Source: Thioalkalivibrio sp. (lineage in GTDB: Bacteria > Pseudomonadota > Gammaproteobacteria > Ectothiorhodospirales > Ectothiorhodospiraceae). From it: DNA of 34,799 bases. A program made the position numbers and the translations under genes. Positions within the stretch are counted from its first letter, which is position 1, and the number at the start of each line of letters is the position of its first letter. Positions 24,954 through 32,173 of this stretch are shown here, piece by piece. The stretch lies in the NCBI GenBank assembly GCA_007116035.1, contig SKJG01000152.1:1-34799 (forward strand). Direction: 5' to 3'. The notes under the pieces are model-generated. The model was given only the letters and a program-made list of their open reading frames with translations, ran no database searches and had not been told where the DNA came from.

Positions 24954-25957
24954 ACTTCCTCGTAGCCGATATCGGCGGCACCAAGACGCTGCTCGCCCTC
25001 GCCCATCCGGGTCCCGAGGGCTGGCATTTCGAACACAAGACCCGTCTCCCGAGCGGCGAATTTCCCAGTGCCGGGGACCTGATCCGACATTGGCTGCAGA
25101 CCGAGAAGCCGGAGGGCCGTCCGCTCGACGGCATTGGGCTGGCGCTCGCCGGGCCGGTGAAATCGGTCGACGGATCCGTGCGCGCGAAGGCCACGAACCT
25201 GGACTGGCCGGTCATGGACGAGGAGGAGCTGGGCCGCGAACTCGGCGCGCCCACCGTGCTGATCAACGATTTCGCCGCCATTGGCGCCAGCCTGGACGCG
25301 TTGGGGCCGGAGGACACCGTCACCCTGCAGTGCGGTGCCAAAGAGCCGGCGGGCCTGCGCCTGGTCGTGGGTGCCGGTACCGGACTCGGAACCTGCGCCG
25401 TCGGTCCACCGCCGCGCAGCCGACTTTTCGCCGGTGAGGGGGGTCACGCCGATTTCGCTCCCGCCGATGACTGGCAGGCTGCCCTCGCCGAGTGGGTCCG
25501 CGGCCAGGAGGGGCGCTGCAGCCGCGAGCACCTGCTGAGCGGTCCAGGCATTGCACGCATTGCGGCATACCTGCAGCAACAGTCCTCCGATACCGGACTG
25601 GCACAGGCTTTGCGGGACGCTGATCCGGCCGCCGCCATCGGGGAACTGGCGGAACAGGGACATGCCGGTGCCTTGCAGGTCGCCGAGCGGTTTGTCAGCA
25701 TATACGGCGGTCAGTTGGGCGATCTCGCCCTGTCGGCCCTCCCGCGCGGCGGTGTCTTCATCGCCGGCGGCATCGCTCCCCGCTGGCTGCAGCATTTCCA
25801 GACCCCGGGATTCCTCCGCTCCTTCCGCAACAAGGCGCCGATGCAGAAGCTTCTGGAAGAACTGCCCCTGCACCTGATTGTCCATTCTGAACCCGGCCTG
25901 CTGGGCGCGGCCGTCGCCGTGCATCGGGCCGTGGAACCTGTCGGAGAAAACGCATGA
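24950..25957 (+). CDS. glk: glucokinase
   Basis: This 335-residue ATP-dependent hexokinase of the bacterial Glk family (E. coli 321) phosphorylates glucose to glucose-6-phosphate in the cytoplasm. The N-terminal phosphate loop is VADIGGTKT. Glucose-binding parts are TNLDWP, NDFAAIG with the catalytic Asp, and GEGGHADFAP; the second ATP part is VGAGTGLGTC. SREHLLSGPGI and GVFIAGGIAPR complete the pattern. The gene sits inside the lptD-to-apaH operon, joined to ksgA and apaG by ATGA overlaps, which differs from the E. coli order. Confidence 0.92.
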   Translation: MNFLVADIGGTKTLLALAHPGPEGWHFEHKTRLPSGEFPSAGDLIRHWLQTEKPEGRPLDGIGLALAGPVKSVDGSVRAKATNLDWPVMDEEELGRELGAPTVLINDFAAIGASLDALGPEDTVTLQCGAKEPAGLRLVVGAGTGLGTCAVGPPPRSRLFAGEGGHADFAPADDWQAALAEWVRGQEGRCSREHLLSGPGIARIAAYLQQQSSDTGLAQALRDADPAAAIGELAEQGHAGALQVAERFVSIYGGQLGDLALSALPRGGVFIAGGIAPRWLQHFQTPGFLRSFRNKAPMQKLLEELPLHLIVHSEPGLLGAAVAVHRAVEPVGENA

Positions 25958-26334
25958 GCCCTACGGAACACCGCATCGAGATCGAAGTTGCCACTGCCTA
26001 CATCGAAGAGCAGTCGGATCCGGAGGCCTCTCGTTTCGTCTTCGCCTATCACATCACGATCCGCAATACAGGAGACGCATCGGTACAACTGCTGAACCGG
26101 CACTGGATCATTCGCGATGCCCGCGACCAGACCCAGGAGGTCCGCGGCGAGGGGGTCGTTGGCAAGCAACCGCGCATCCCTCCTGGCGAGGAGTTCGAAT
26201 ACACCAGCGGCACCGTCATCGAGACCCCGGTCGGAACCATGGAGGGCAGCTACGAGATGCGCGATGACTCGGGGTTTACCTTCCAGGCGCCGATACCCCC
26301 CTTTACCCTCTCCGTGCCGCACTCCCTGCACTGA
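25954..26334 (+). CDS. apaG: ApaG protein
   Basis: The 126-residue protein (E. coli 125) is a small fibronectin-III-like beta sandwich. Signatures are RFVFAYHITIRNTGDASVQLLNRHWIIRDA, GEGVVGKQPRIPPGEEFEYTSG, and a final GTMEGSYEM. Its biochemical role is unsettled. It is encoded upstream of apaH in most gammaproteobacteria, as here. The start overlaps the glk stop codon (ATGA at 25954-25957). Confidence 0.95.
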   Translation: MSPTEHRIEIEVATAYIEEQSDPEASRFVFAYHITIRNTGDASVQLLNRHWIIRDARDQTQEVRGEGVVGKQPRIPPGEEFEYTSGTVIETPVGTMEGSYEMRDDSGFTFQAPIPPFTLSVPHSLH

Positions 26335-26371
26335 TGCCGATGGGCCATACACAAGCGGCGCACCGCCTGAT

Positions 26372-26393
26372 CCCCGGACCCAAAATTCCGGGG
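26372..26393. other. short hairpin between apaG and apaH
   Basis: CCCCGGA pairs with TCCGGGG around an eight-base loop within the 125-bp gap. No T tract follows, so it is more likely an RNA-stability or attenuation hairpin than a terminator. No promoter for apaH was found. Confidence 0.3.
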
Positions 26394-26459
26394 CAGCCTC
26401 ACGACGCCAGCGCCAGGTCCGCCCCGGCACGCCGCGCCGGCGCCGACTGCTGAACCACG

Positions 26460-27284
26460 ATGGCCGTCTACGCGGTAGGTGACCTTCAGGGCTGTCTCGC
26501 GCCCCTCGAGCGGCTGCTGGAACACGCGCGCTTCGACCCCGCCCGCGACAGGCTGTGGCTGGTTGGCGATCTGGTGAACCGTGGACCGGATTCCGGCAAC
26601 TGCCTACGCTTTGTCCACGACCTCGGGTCTTCTGCAGTCACCGTGCTCGGCAATCACGACCTGCATCTGCTGGCCACCGCGGCGGGGCTCCGCCAACCCC
26701 GCCCGAAGGACACCCTCGAGGAGGTCCTGCGGCGTCCGGACGCCGAAGCGCTCCTCGAGTGGCTGGCGGCGCGACCGCTGGTGCATCACGACGCAACGCT
26801 CGGCTGGACCCTGGTCCACGCCGGGATTCCCCCACAGTGGGATCTCGAGCGGGCGTCCACCGAGGCCCGGGCGGTCGAGCAAGTGCTGCAGGATCCGCAA
26901 CGGCGCAACGAGTTCCTCGCGCGGATGTATGGCAACAGTCCCGACCGATGGGACGATGCCCTGAAGGGCGTGGACCGCCTGCGCTACACCGTGAATGCCC
27001 TCACCCGCATGCGTTTCCTTCGCAAGGACGGCGGACTGGACCTGGAGGAAAGTGGACCACCCGGGTCTGTGTCCTCCCGGTTGAGCCCGTGGTTCGAGGT
27101 GCGCAAACGGCGCATGGGCGGCCAACCGATCGTGTTCGGGCACTGGTCCGCGCTCGGATACCGGCGCGGCACCGACTGGCTGTCGCTGGACAGCGGCTGC
27201 GTCTGGGGCCGGGACCTGACCCTGGTGCGCCTGGACCCGGCGACGCCCGAAGAGCGAACCCTCTGGCAGCAGCCCTGCCGCTGA
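26460..27284 (+). CDS. apaH: diadenosine tetraphosphatase (symmetrical)
   Basis: This 274-residue calcineurin-like phosphoesterase splits Ap4A into two ADP and can also remove Np4 RNA caps. Metal-site motifs are GDLQGC at residues 7-12, GDLVNRGPDS, LGNHDLHLL and LVHAGIPPQWD, in the expected order. YTVNALTRMRFL and VFGHWSALG are ApaH-specific. The ATG at 26460 gives MAVYAVGDLQG as in other ApaH proteins, but the ribosome site before it is weak. It ends the lptD operon and converges with the Met-rich gene. Confidence 0.96.
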   Translation: MAVYAVGDLQGCLAPLERLLEHARFDPARDRLWLVGDLVNRGPDSGNCLRFVHDLGSSAVTVLGNHDLHLLATAAGLRQPRPKDTLEEVLRRPDAEALLEWLAARPLVHHDATLGWTLVHAGIPPQWDLERASTEARAVEQVLQDPQRRNEFLARMYGNSPDRWDDALKGVDRLRYTVNALTRMRFLRKDGGLDLEESGPPGSVSSRLSPWFEVRKRRMGGQPIVFGHWSALGYRRGTDWLSLDSGCVWGRDLTLVRLDPATPEERTLWQQPCR

Positions 27285-27382
27285 TCGGCATCGGCCTGCG
27301 TCGGGGTCCGTGGGTTCTGCTCGCGGACCAGCCCGATGGCCGGAAACGCGACGCGGCCTCGGTCGGTCACGAGCGGCTCAGA

Positions 27383-27904
27383 TCAGCGGAACGGCGTCAT
27401 CGGCATCAGGCTCTCCGGCCGCGTCATCCGGTTCATGTCCACCGAGATGCGACCCATGGAGTCGGACATGGCTCCGGTGGCGTGCGTCATCCGCGATACC
27501 GAAGCGTCCATTCCGTCGACGTTCCCGGACATGCTCCGGACACTCGAAGTGATGCTGTCGATATCTGCGTTCATCCGACTCATGTCGGCGCCCATCCACT
27601 CCGTGCCCGCGCGGACGCGGGCGAGTTCCCCGGAGATCCCCGCCTGGCCCTCGACCATGCTGTCGGCCATCAGGTCCATGTCACCCACCATCACGTCCAT
27701 GTCCACGGCCATGCTGGAGACATCGACACCCATCTGACTGACGGCCTTGGTCATCGCGCTCATGTCGCGGCCCATGTTGAACATGAACAAACCCATACCC
27801 GCAAACGCCAGGGCGACAACGACGAGCAGCACGGTCACGCCGGCCACGCGTGCCCCCGCGACGATGCTCGTGCCCTTTTCTGCCCCAGTGACCTGATCAG
27901 CCAT
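27383..27904 (-). CDS. methionine-rich membrane-anchored coiled-coil protein, unknown function
   Basis: This 173-residue protein starts at ATG 27904 behind GGAGAG. One membrane helix spans about residues 18-43, with the N-terminus predicted cytoplasmic, so the rest should be periplasmic. It contains 25 methionines. From residue 37 to 83 they fall at 37, 41, 44, 48, 51, 58, 65, 69, 72, 76, 79 and 83, an a/d heptad pattern. After a break at EGQAG, the pattern resumes from 90 (Ile, Leu, Val), then Met104, 108, 111, 125, 132, 139, 146, 150, 157, 160 and 167. Asp and Ser dominate the outer positions. No catalytic motif or family is recognised. The gene is divergent from a flavoprotein gene across 331 bp. 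Confidence 0.72.
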   Translation of the reverse strand: MADQVTGAEKGTSIVAGARVAGVTVLLVVVALAFAGMGLFMFNMGRDMSAMTKAVSQMGVDVSSMAVDMDVMVGDMDLMADSMVEGQAGISGELARVRAGTEWMGADMSRMNADIDSITSSVRSMSGNVDGMDASVSRMTHATGAMSDSMGRISVDMNRMTRPESLMPMTPFR

Positions 27905-28235
27905 CGCCCGCTCTCCAGCGTGTACAAGGACGCGGGTTTCCCACGCGCTGCTTCGCTCCGGCGACGACCGACACCTCGCGCTCGCCGCCCGTGAGCAAAG
28001 AATAGCTGACGCGAGCAGCGGGCGCACAGCCGTAACGAGGCGACAGGGTATCCACCACGCCACGGTCCGATCCGGTGCGGCACGCACCGTCCCGGCGCAG
28101 GTTCTGCACCACATCACGGCACCAGGACGGCGAGCGCCAGGCCGGACGGTCCGAGGCGGTCTCTTTCGGATCAAGGGGTCCGGAATTTGCTTCTGCCTTG
28201 GTTCCGTTTCCCCGGACGCCCAGAGGACGCCCACC
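27905..28235. other. 331-bp divergent gap, no gene seen
   Basis: Both strands have open frames here, but none has a ribosome site or family resemblance. On the minus strand near 28005-28010, a weak TATTCT could be a -10 for the Met-rich gene. For the flavoprotein gene only the GAGGA ribosome site at 28223-28227 is convincing. Short inverted pieces around GGACGGTCCG are seen, without a clear terminator. Promoters for both genes should lie here but cannot be placed. Confidence 0.4.
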
Positions 28236-29636
28236 GTGACCATGCCACCCGCCGTTTCCGAAGAGCGCGAAGTCGATGCACTGATCGTGGGTGGAGGCCC
28301 GGGGGGCATGAGCGCAGCGATCACCGCGGCCCAGGTATGGCCCGGGCGCAAGATCCTGCTGATCCGCCCGGAGGAGGAACCGGTGGTGCCCTGCGGCATT
28401 CCCTACATTTTCGGCACACTCAAGGGGGTGGAACATGACCTGCTCAGCAATGCGCCCTTCCGCATGCTGGGTGGCGAGATTCTCTGCGACCGGGTGATCC
28501 AGATCGACCGGCAGGCGCACACGGCGCTGACCGAGTCCGGTATCCAGGTGCACTGGCAGCGCCTGGTTTTGGCGACCGGGACCGTCCCGCACCTGCCGCC
28601 GATCCCGGGTATCGAGCGGCCGGGCGTTTTTGCGATCCGCAAGGACTACGACCACCTGGAACACCTGTTCGAGGATCTGATCCCCAAGGTCAAAAGGCTG
28701 GCCGTGGTCGGCGGTGGTTTCATCGGTGTCGAGTTCGCCGACGAGGTCCACAAGGGCGGCGTCGACGTCGGCGTGATCGAGCAACTGCCGCACATTCTGC
28801 TGCGCAACTTCGACGAGGAAGTCTCGGTGCGCATCGAGCAGGAACTGCGTTCCAGCGGCATCGCCGTACATACCGGCGCCGGCGTGACCGCGTTGGAAGG
28901 CGACGGCGAGAACGGGCCGGTGCGCGCGGTGCGCCTCGCGAACGGCGAGAGCCTTCCGGCGGAAGCGGTTCTGGTCGCGATCGGGGACCGGCGCAACACC
29001 GTATTGGGGGAGGAACTGGGGCTCACCATGGCGCGTGGTGGCGGTATCTGGGTGGACGCTTTCCAGCGTACTCGCGAGGATCCGCACGTTTTCGCAGTGG
29101 GTGACTGTGCATTCAAGCAGGATTTCCTGCTGCGCCGCTCGGTACCCTCGCTGCTGGCCTCGACCGCGGCCGCGGAGGGACGCACCGCTGGCATGAACCT
29201 GTTCGGGCTGCGTAACGAGCGGTACAACGCCGGCACCATCGCCATCTACGCCAGCCAGGTCGGGGACCTGGCGTTCGGCTGCGCGGGGATGACCGCCGCC
29301 GCCGCCCGCACCGAGGGCCTCACCGTGGTGGTCGGACGGATCGTGGTACCCGATCACCACCCGCCGAGCATGCCCGGCACGCGCATGATGACCTGCCTGC
29401 TGGTGTTCAGCCGTAGCGGCCTGCTGCTCGGCGGGCAGGTGCTGGGTGGCCCGACCACGGCCGAGGTACTGAACGCAATCGGCATCGCCATACAGGCGCG
29501 TTTGAGCGTGCACGAACTGGTCAGCTTCCAGTTCGGCAGTCACCCACGGCTGACCGCGCCCGCGCATCCAATCGCGCTTTGCGCATTGGACGCGATGCAC
29601 CAGCTGAGCGGGATCGGTAACGGAGTACAGTTGTAG
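28236..29636 (+). CDS. FAD/NAD(P)-dependent disulfide reductase, CoA-disulfide/polysulfide reductase-like
   Basis: The 466-residue flavoprotein has GGGPGG (19-24) for FAD, VVGGGFIGVEFADE for NAD(P)H, and VFAVGDCA for the second FAD contact. Cys53 in VVPCGIPYIFG sits about 34 residues after the glycine motif, as the single redox cysteine does in CoA-disulfide reductases, NADH oxidases and NADH-dependent polysulfide/persulfide reductases. The pyridine-nucleotide dimerisation domain forms the C-terminal third. No rhodanese domain is attached. In a sulfur oxidiser, reduction of CoA disulfide, persulfide or polysulfide is the likely role; the exact substrate is undetermined. GTG 28236 is preferred over ATG 28242 because GAGGA lies eight bases before it. 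Confidence 0.82.
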   Translation: MTMPPAVSEEREVDALIVGGGPGGMSAAITAAQVWPGRKILLIRPEEEPVVPCGIPYIFGTLKGVEHDLLSNAPFRMLGGEILCDRVIQIDRQAHTALTESGIQVHWQRLVLATGTVPHLPPIPGIERPGVFAIRKDYDHLEHLFEDLIPKVKRLAVVGGGFIGVEFADEVHKGGVDVGVIEQLPHILLRNFDEEVSVRIEQELRSSGIAVHTGAGVTALEGDGENGPVRAVRLANGESLPAEAVLVAIGDRRNTVLGEELGLTMARGGGIWVDAFQRTREDPHVFAVGDCAFKQDFLLRRSVPSLLASTAAAEGRTAGMNLFGLRNERYNAGTIAIYASQVGDLAFGCAGMTAAAARTEGLTVVVGRIVVPDHHPPSMPGTRMMTCLLVFSRSGLLLGGQVLGGPTTAEVLNAIGIAIQARLSVHELVSFQFGSHPRLTAPAHPIALCALDAMHQLSGIGNGVQL

Positions 29637-29738
29637 CTTCGACGCACCCGGGAGTGGATTCATCGAGGCGCGCGCTCGGGCCGGAGCGTGCGATACTCGC
29701 GCGGTGCGCTTTCGTTCCCGACCTGCTCCCGAGAAATC

Positions 29739-31193
29739 ATGGCGATCATCGAACTGGTGCTGTTCCTGGTGTGGGTCAACTTTCTCCCGTTCGTGGCCCA
29801 GTTGCTCATGGGGGATCGCCTGGGTCGGTCCGTGGACGGCGGACTGTGCTGGCCCGACGGGCGGCCGCTGCTGGGGCCGCACAAGACCTGGCGAGGGCTC
29901 GCGGCGGGCGTGCTGGCGGGGGCCGTGGCAGCGCCCCTGCTCGACCTGAGCTGGAGCGCCGGCGCGCTGGCGGGGGCGCTGGCGATGATGGGCGATCTGG
30001 CGACCAGCTTCGCCAAACGACGTCTGAGTCAACCCAGTGGCACCCCCAATGCCGGCCTCGATCAGGCACTGGAGGGGGCGCTGCCGTTACTGGTCCTGGT
30101 CCCAGCCATGGATCTGGGGCTCATCGAGGCGCTCGTGGGCCTTGCGATCTTCATTCCCTTGACCCATGCCGGATCGCGCTTCTGGGCCTTCATCCTGTCG
30201 CCTCGCGCGGACGTTGATTACCCACGCGTGATTCGCTCGACCACGCGTTTGCGCGAGTGGCGGGCCTGCCACTCGCCGCTGGCCCGCTGGCAACACTGGT
30301 TCAACTTCGAGAACTACGTGTACTACCGGGTCTTCATGACCTCGGTTTTCAAGGCGCTGGGTTGGTACGCGCAAGGCGTGCACAACACGCTTGGCGTGAC
30401 GGTCCGTGAGCACACCTTCTACTTCGACGATCTGCCCCCGGCCTTCGAAGGCTATCGGGTACTCCTGCTGACCGATCTGCACCTGGACGGTCTGCCCGGG
30501 CTCACGGACGCCATGATTCGGCAGGTCCAGGCGCATCCGGTGGATCTGTGCGTGATGGGCGGGGACGTACGCATGGAAATGTACGGTCCTACAGCGCCCG
30601 CAGTGCGGGACCTTCGGCGGCTACTGGCCAATGTTTGCACGCGCGACGGCGTCTACGGGGTGCTGGGCAATCATGACTGCATCGAGATGCTGCCCGAGTT
30701 CGAGGAAGCCGGCATTACCATGCTGGTCAACGACGCCCAAGCCATTCAACGGGGCGGGTCGGAACTCTGGCTGGTGGGCGTGGACGATCCGCACTATTAC
30801 CAGTGTCACGATCTGCCGCTGGCGTTTCGTGGCGTCCCTGCCCAGGGTTTCAAGATCTTTCTCGCACATTCCCCAGAGGTCTTCCGGGAGGCTGCTGCCC
30901 ACGGCGCGCAGCTCTACCTCTGCGGTCACACCCACGGCGGACAAATATGCCTGCCGCGCCTGGGTCCGGTATTCACGCATAGTCGTGCGCCCCGCTACAC
31001 GGCCGCAGGACCCTGGTGTTACGCAGGCATGCAAGGGTATACCAGCCGTGGCGCCGGGGCTTCCGGCATTCCGCTGCGCTTCAATTGCCCCGGTGAGATC
31101 CCGCTCATCGTGCTGCGGCGCTCAACTGCTGGAGCGAGTTCCGAGGGCGTTACCTTAGACCCGTGCCCGCAGGCTCCGACCCAGGCATCCTGA
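29739..31193 (+). CDS. fusion: CarS-like membrane CDP-lipid synthase domain plus metallophosphoesterase
   Basis: The uninterrupted 484-residue product has two parts. Residues 1-155 are polytopic and match the CDP-archaeol synthase (CarS, PF01864) pattern: DGG, LLGPHKTWRG at 44-53, MGDLATSFAKRRL at 84-96, and P-x(4)-LDQ at 103-109. Residues 225-460 are a YkuE-like metallophosphoesterase: DLHLDG with Asp246 and His248, GGD at 274-276, GNHD at 310-313, AHSPE with His377, and GHTHGGQ at 396-402. The linker (157-224) contains an aromatic NFENYVYYRVF stretch. CarS activates a phospholipid precursor with CTP; whether this bacterial version does so is unknown. The ATG at 29739 follows GAGAA. The flavoprotein gene ends 102 bp upstream. 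Confidence 0.8.
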   Translation: MAIIELVLFLVWVNFLPFVAQLLMGDRLGRSVDGGLCWPDGRPLLGPHKTWRGLAAGVLAGAVAAPLLDLSWSAGALAGALAMMGDLATSFAKRRLSQPSGTPNAGLDQALEGALPLLVLVPAMDLGLIEALVGLAIFIPLTHAGSRFWAFILSPRADVDYPRVIRSTTRLREWRACHSPLARWQHWFNFENYVYYRVFMTSVFKALGWYAQGVHNTLGVTVREHTFYFDDLPPAFEGYRVLLLTDLHLDGLPGLTDAMIRQVQAHPVDLCVMGGDVRMEMYGPTAPAVRDLRRLLANVCTRDGVYGVLGNHDCIEMLPEFEEAGITMLVNDAQAIQRGGSELWLVGVDDPHYYQCHDLPLAFRGVPAQGFKIFLAHSPEVFREAAAHGAQLYLCGHTHGGQICLPRLGPVFTHSRAPRYTAAGPWCYAGMQGYTSRGAGASGIPLRFNCPGEIPLIVLRRSTAGASSEGVTLDPCPQAPTQAS

Positions 31194-31286
31194 TCGGCAG
31201 GACCACCGCCGGGTCCCAGCGCCGCAGCAACTCCCGATTCCGGCTTTCTGGTGGCTGCGGTCTCAAGTGCTGCCCCTTGGTTGCCC

Positions 31287-31318
31287 AAAAGCAGAAAGGC
31301 CACCCAAGAAGATGGCCT
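31287..31318 (-). terminator. intrinsic terminator after tRNA-Pro
   Basis: On the minus strand, AGGCCA and TGGCCT form a stem around a 10-base loop, followed by the T-rich stretch TTCTGCTTTT. It lies 16 bases beyond the CCA end of tRNA-Pro and in the correct orientation. Confidence 0.65.
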
Positions 31319-31333
31319 AACTTGCTGTTTCTA

Positions 31334-31411
<78 letters not shown>

Positions 31412-31420
31412 AAGAACGTG

Positions 31421-31426
31421 ATTCTA
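31421..31426 (-). promoter_or_regulatory. -10 box for tRNA-Pro
   Basis: The minus strand reads TAGAAT, nine bases before the mature tRNA 5' end, so transcription would start almost at the mature end. No good -35 hexamer was found. Confidence 0.4.
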
Positions 31427-31531
31427 GCGGATTGGGGCTGTCCGGGGAAGGACCGGAGCGGACTCTCCGTGCCGCAGCCAACGATCGGCATTTGACCGGT
31501 GCAATTCGCTGCGCTCATGGGCACACATCCA

Positions 31532-31888
31532 CTACTGCCGAAGGATACGCAGGATTCCCTCGAGTTCGGTAATGGTGTCCTGCAGCAGCTGCTGGGTCTG
31601 GGACATGTCGCCCTTGGCCTCCTCGCCACTCAGCTTCTGCCGGGCCCCGTGAATCGTGTACCCCTGCTCGTACAGCAGGGCCCGAATCTGCCGGATGAGC
31701 AACACGTCGTGACGCTGGTAATAACGCCGGTTGCCGCGCCGCTTGACCGGGGAGAGCATCGGAAACTCCTGCTCCCAGTAGCGCAACACGTGTGGCTTCA
31801 CCTGACACAGCTCCGCTACTTCACCGATGGTGAAATAGCGCTTGCCGGGTATCGCCGGCAGTTCCTGACGCTCACTCGCCTCCAGCAT
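31532..31888 (-). CDS. MerR family transcriptional regulator
   Basis: This 118-residue regulator has an N-terminal winged helix-turn-helix: [25 protein letters not shown] at about residues 18-42, then the wing [16 protein letters not shown]. The second helix pair ([23 protein letters not shown]) is followed by a short C-terminal dimerisation helix ([18 protein letters not shown]). No metal-binding cysteines are present at the C-terminus, so the ligand is unknown. Its start (ATG 31888) lies within the 3' end of ihfA with a 17-base overlap. This ihfA-merR-tRNA-Pro arrangement is well conserved in gammaproteobacteria. Confidence 0.93.
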   Translation of the reverse strand: MLEASERQELPAIPGKRYFTIGEVAELCQVKPHVLRYWEQEFPMLSPVKRRGNRRYYQRHDVLLIRQIRALLYEQGYTIHGARQKLSGEEAKGDMSQTQQLLQDTITELEGILRILRQ

Positions 31889-32171
31889 ACGCCTCCACCC
31901 TCTCCCGCAGCTTCTGCCCCGGCCGGAAGGTGACGACGCGGCGCGCCGAAACCGGGATCTCCTCACCGGTCTTCGGATTGCGTCCGGGTCGCTCGCTCTT
32001 GTCACGCAGCACGAAGTTGCCAAACCCCGACAGCTTGACGCTGTCCCCCCGTTCCAGGGCCATGCGCATTTCCTCGAAGAAGAGCTCGACGAGCTCCTTC
32101 GCTTCGCGCTTGTTCAGGCCCAATTCCTCATGCAATGCGGTCGCCAGTTCCGCCTTGGTAACAGCTGCCAT
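31872..32171 (-). CDS. ihfA: integration host factor alpha subunit
   Basis: The 99-residue DNA-bending protein pairs with IhfB. The helical base [25 protein letters not shown] is followed by [30 protein letters not shown], where the Pro in RNPKTG intercalates between base pairs, and [16 protein letters not shown]. The ATG at 32171 lies two bases after the pheT stop, so it is translated from the pheST message. It controls many promoters and recombination sites; no IHF site was searched for here. Confidence 0.97.
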   Translation of the reverse strand: MAAVTKAELATALHEELGLNKREAKELVELFFEEMRMALERGDSVKLSGFGNFVLRDKSERPGRNPKTGEEIPVSARRVVTFRPGQKLRERVEAYAGGE

Positions 32172-32173
32172 GC

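Noticed and set aside
27305-27329. GGTCCG/CGGACC hairpin between apaH and the Met-rich gene as a terminator
   Set aside because: The stem is only six base pairs with a 13-base loop and no T tract on either strand.
27897-30032. 711-codon open frame on the minus strand across the flavoprotein and CarS-like genes
   Set aside because: It is antisense to two genes with clear family motifs. The translation is low-complexity, rich in Arg, His and Gln, with no domain, and results from the high GC content.
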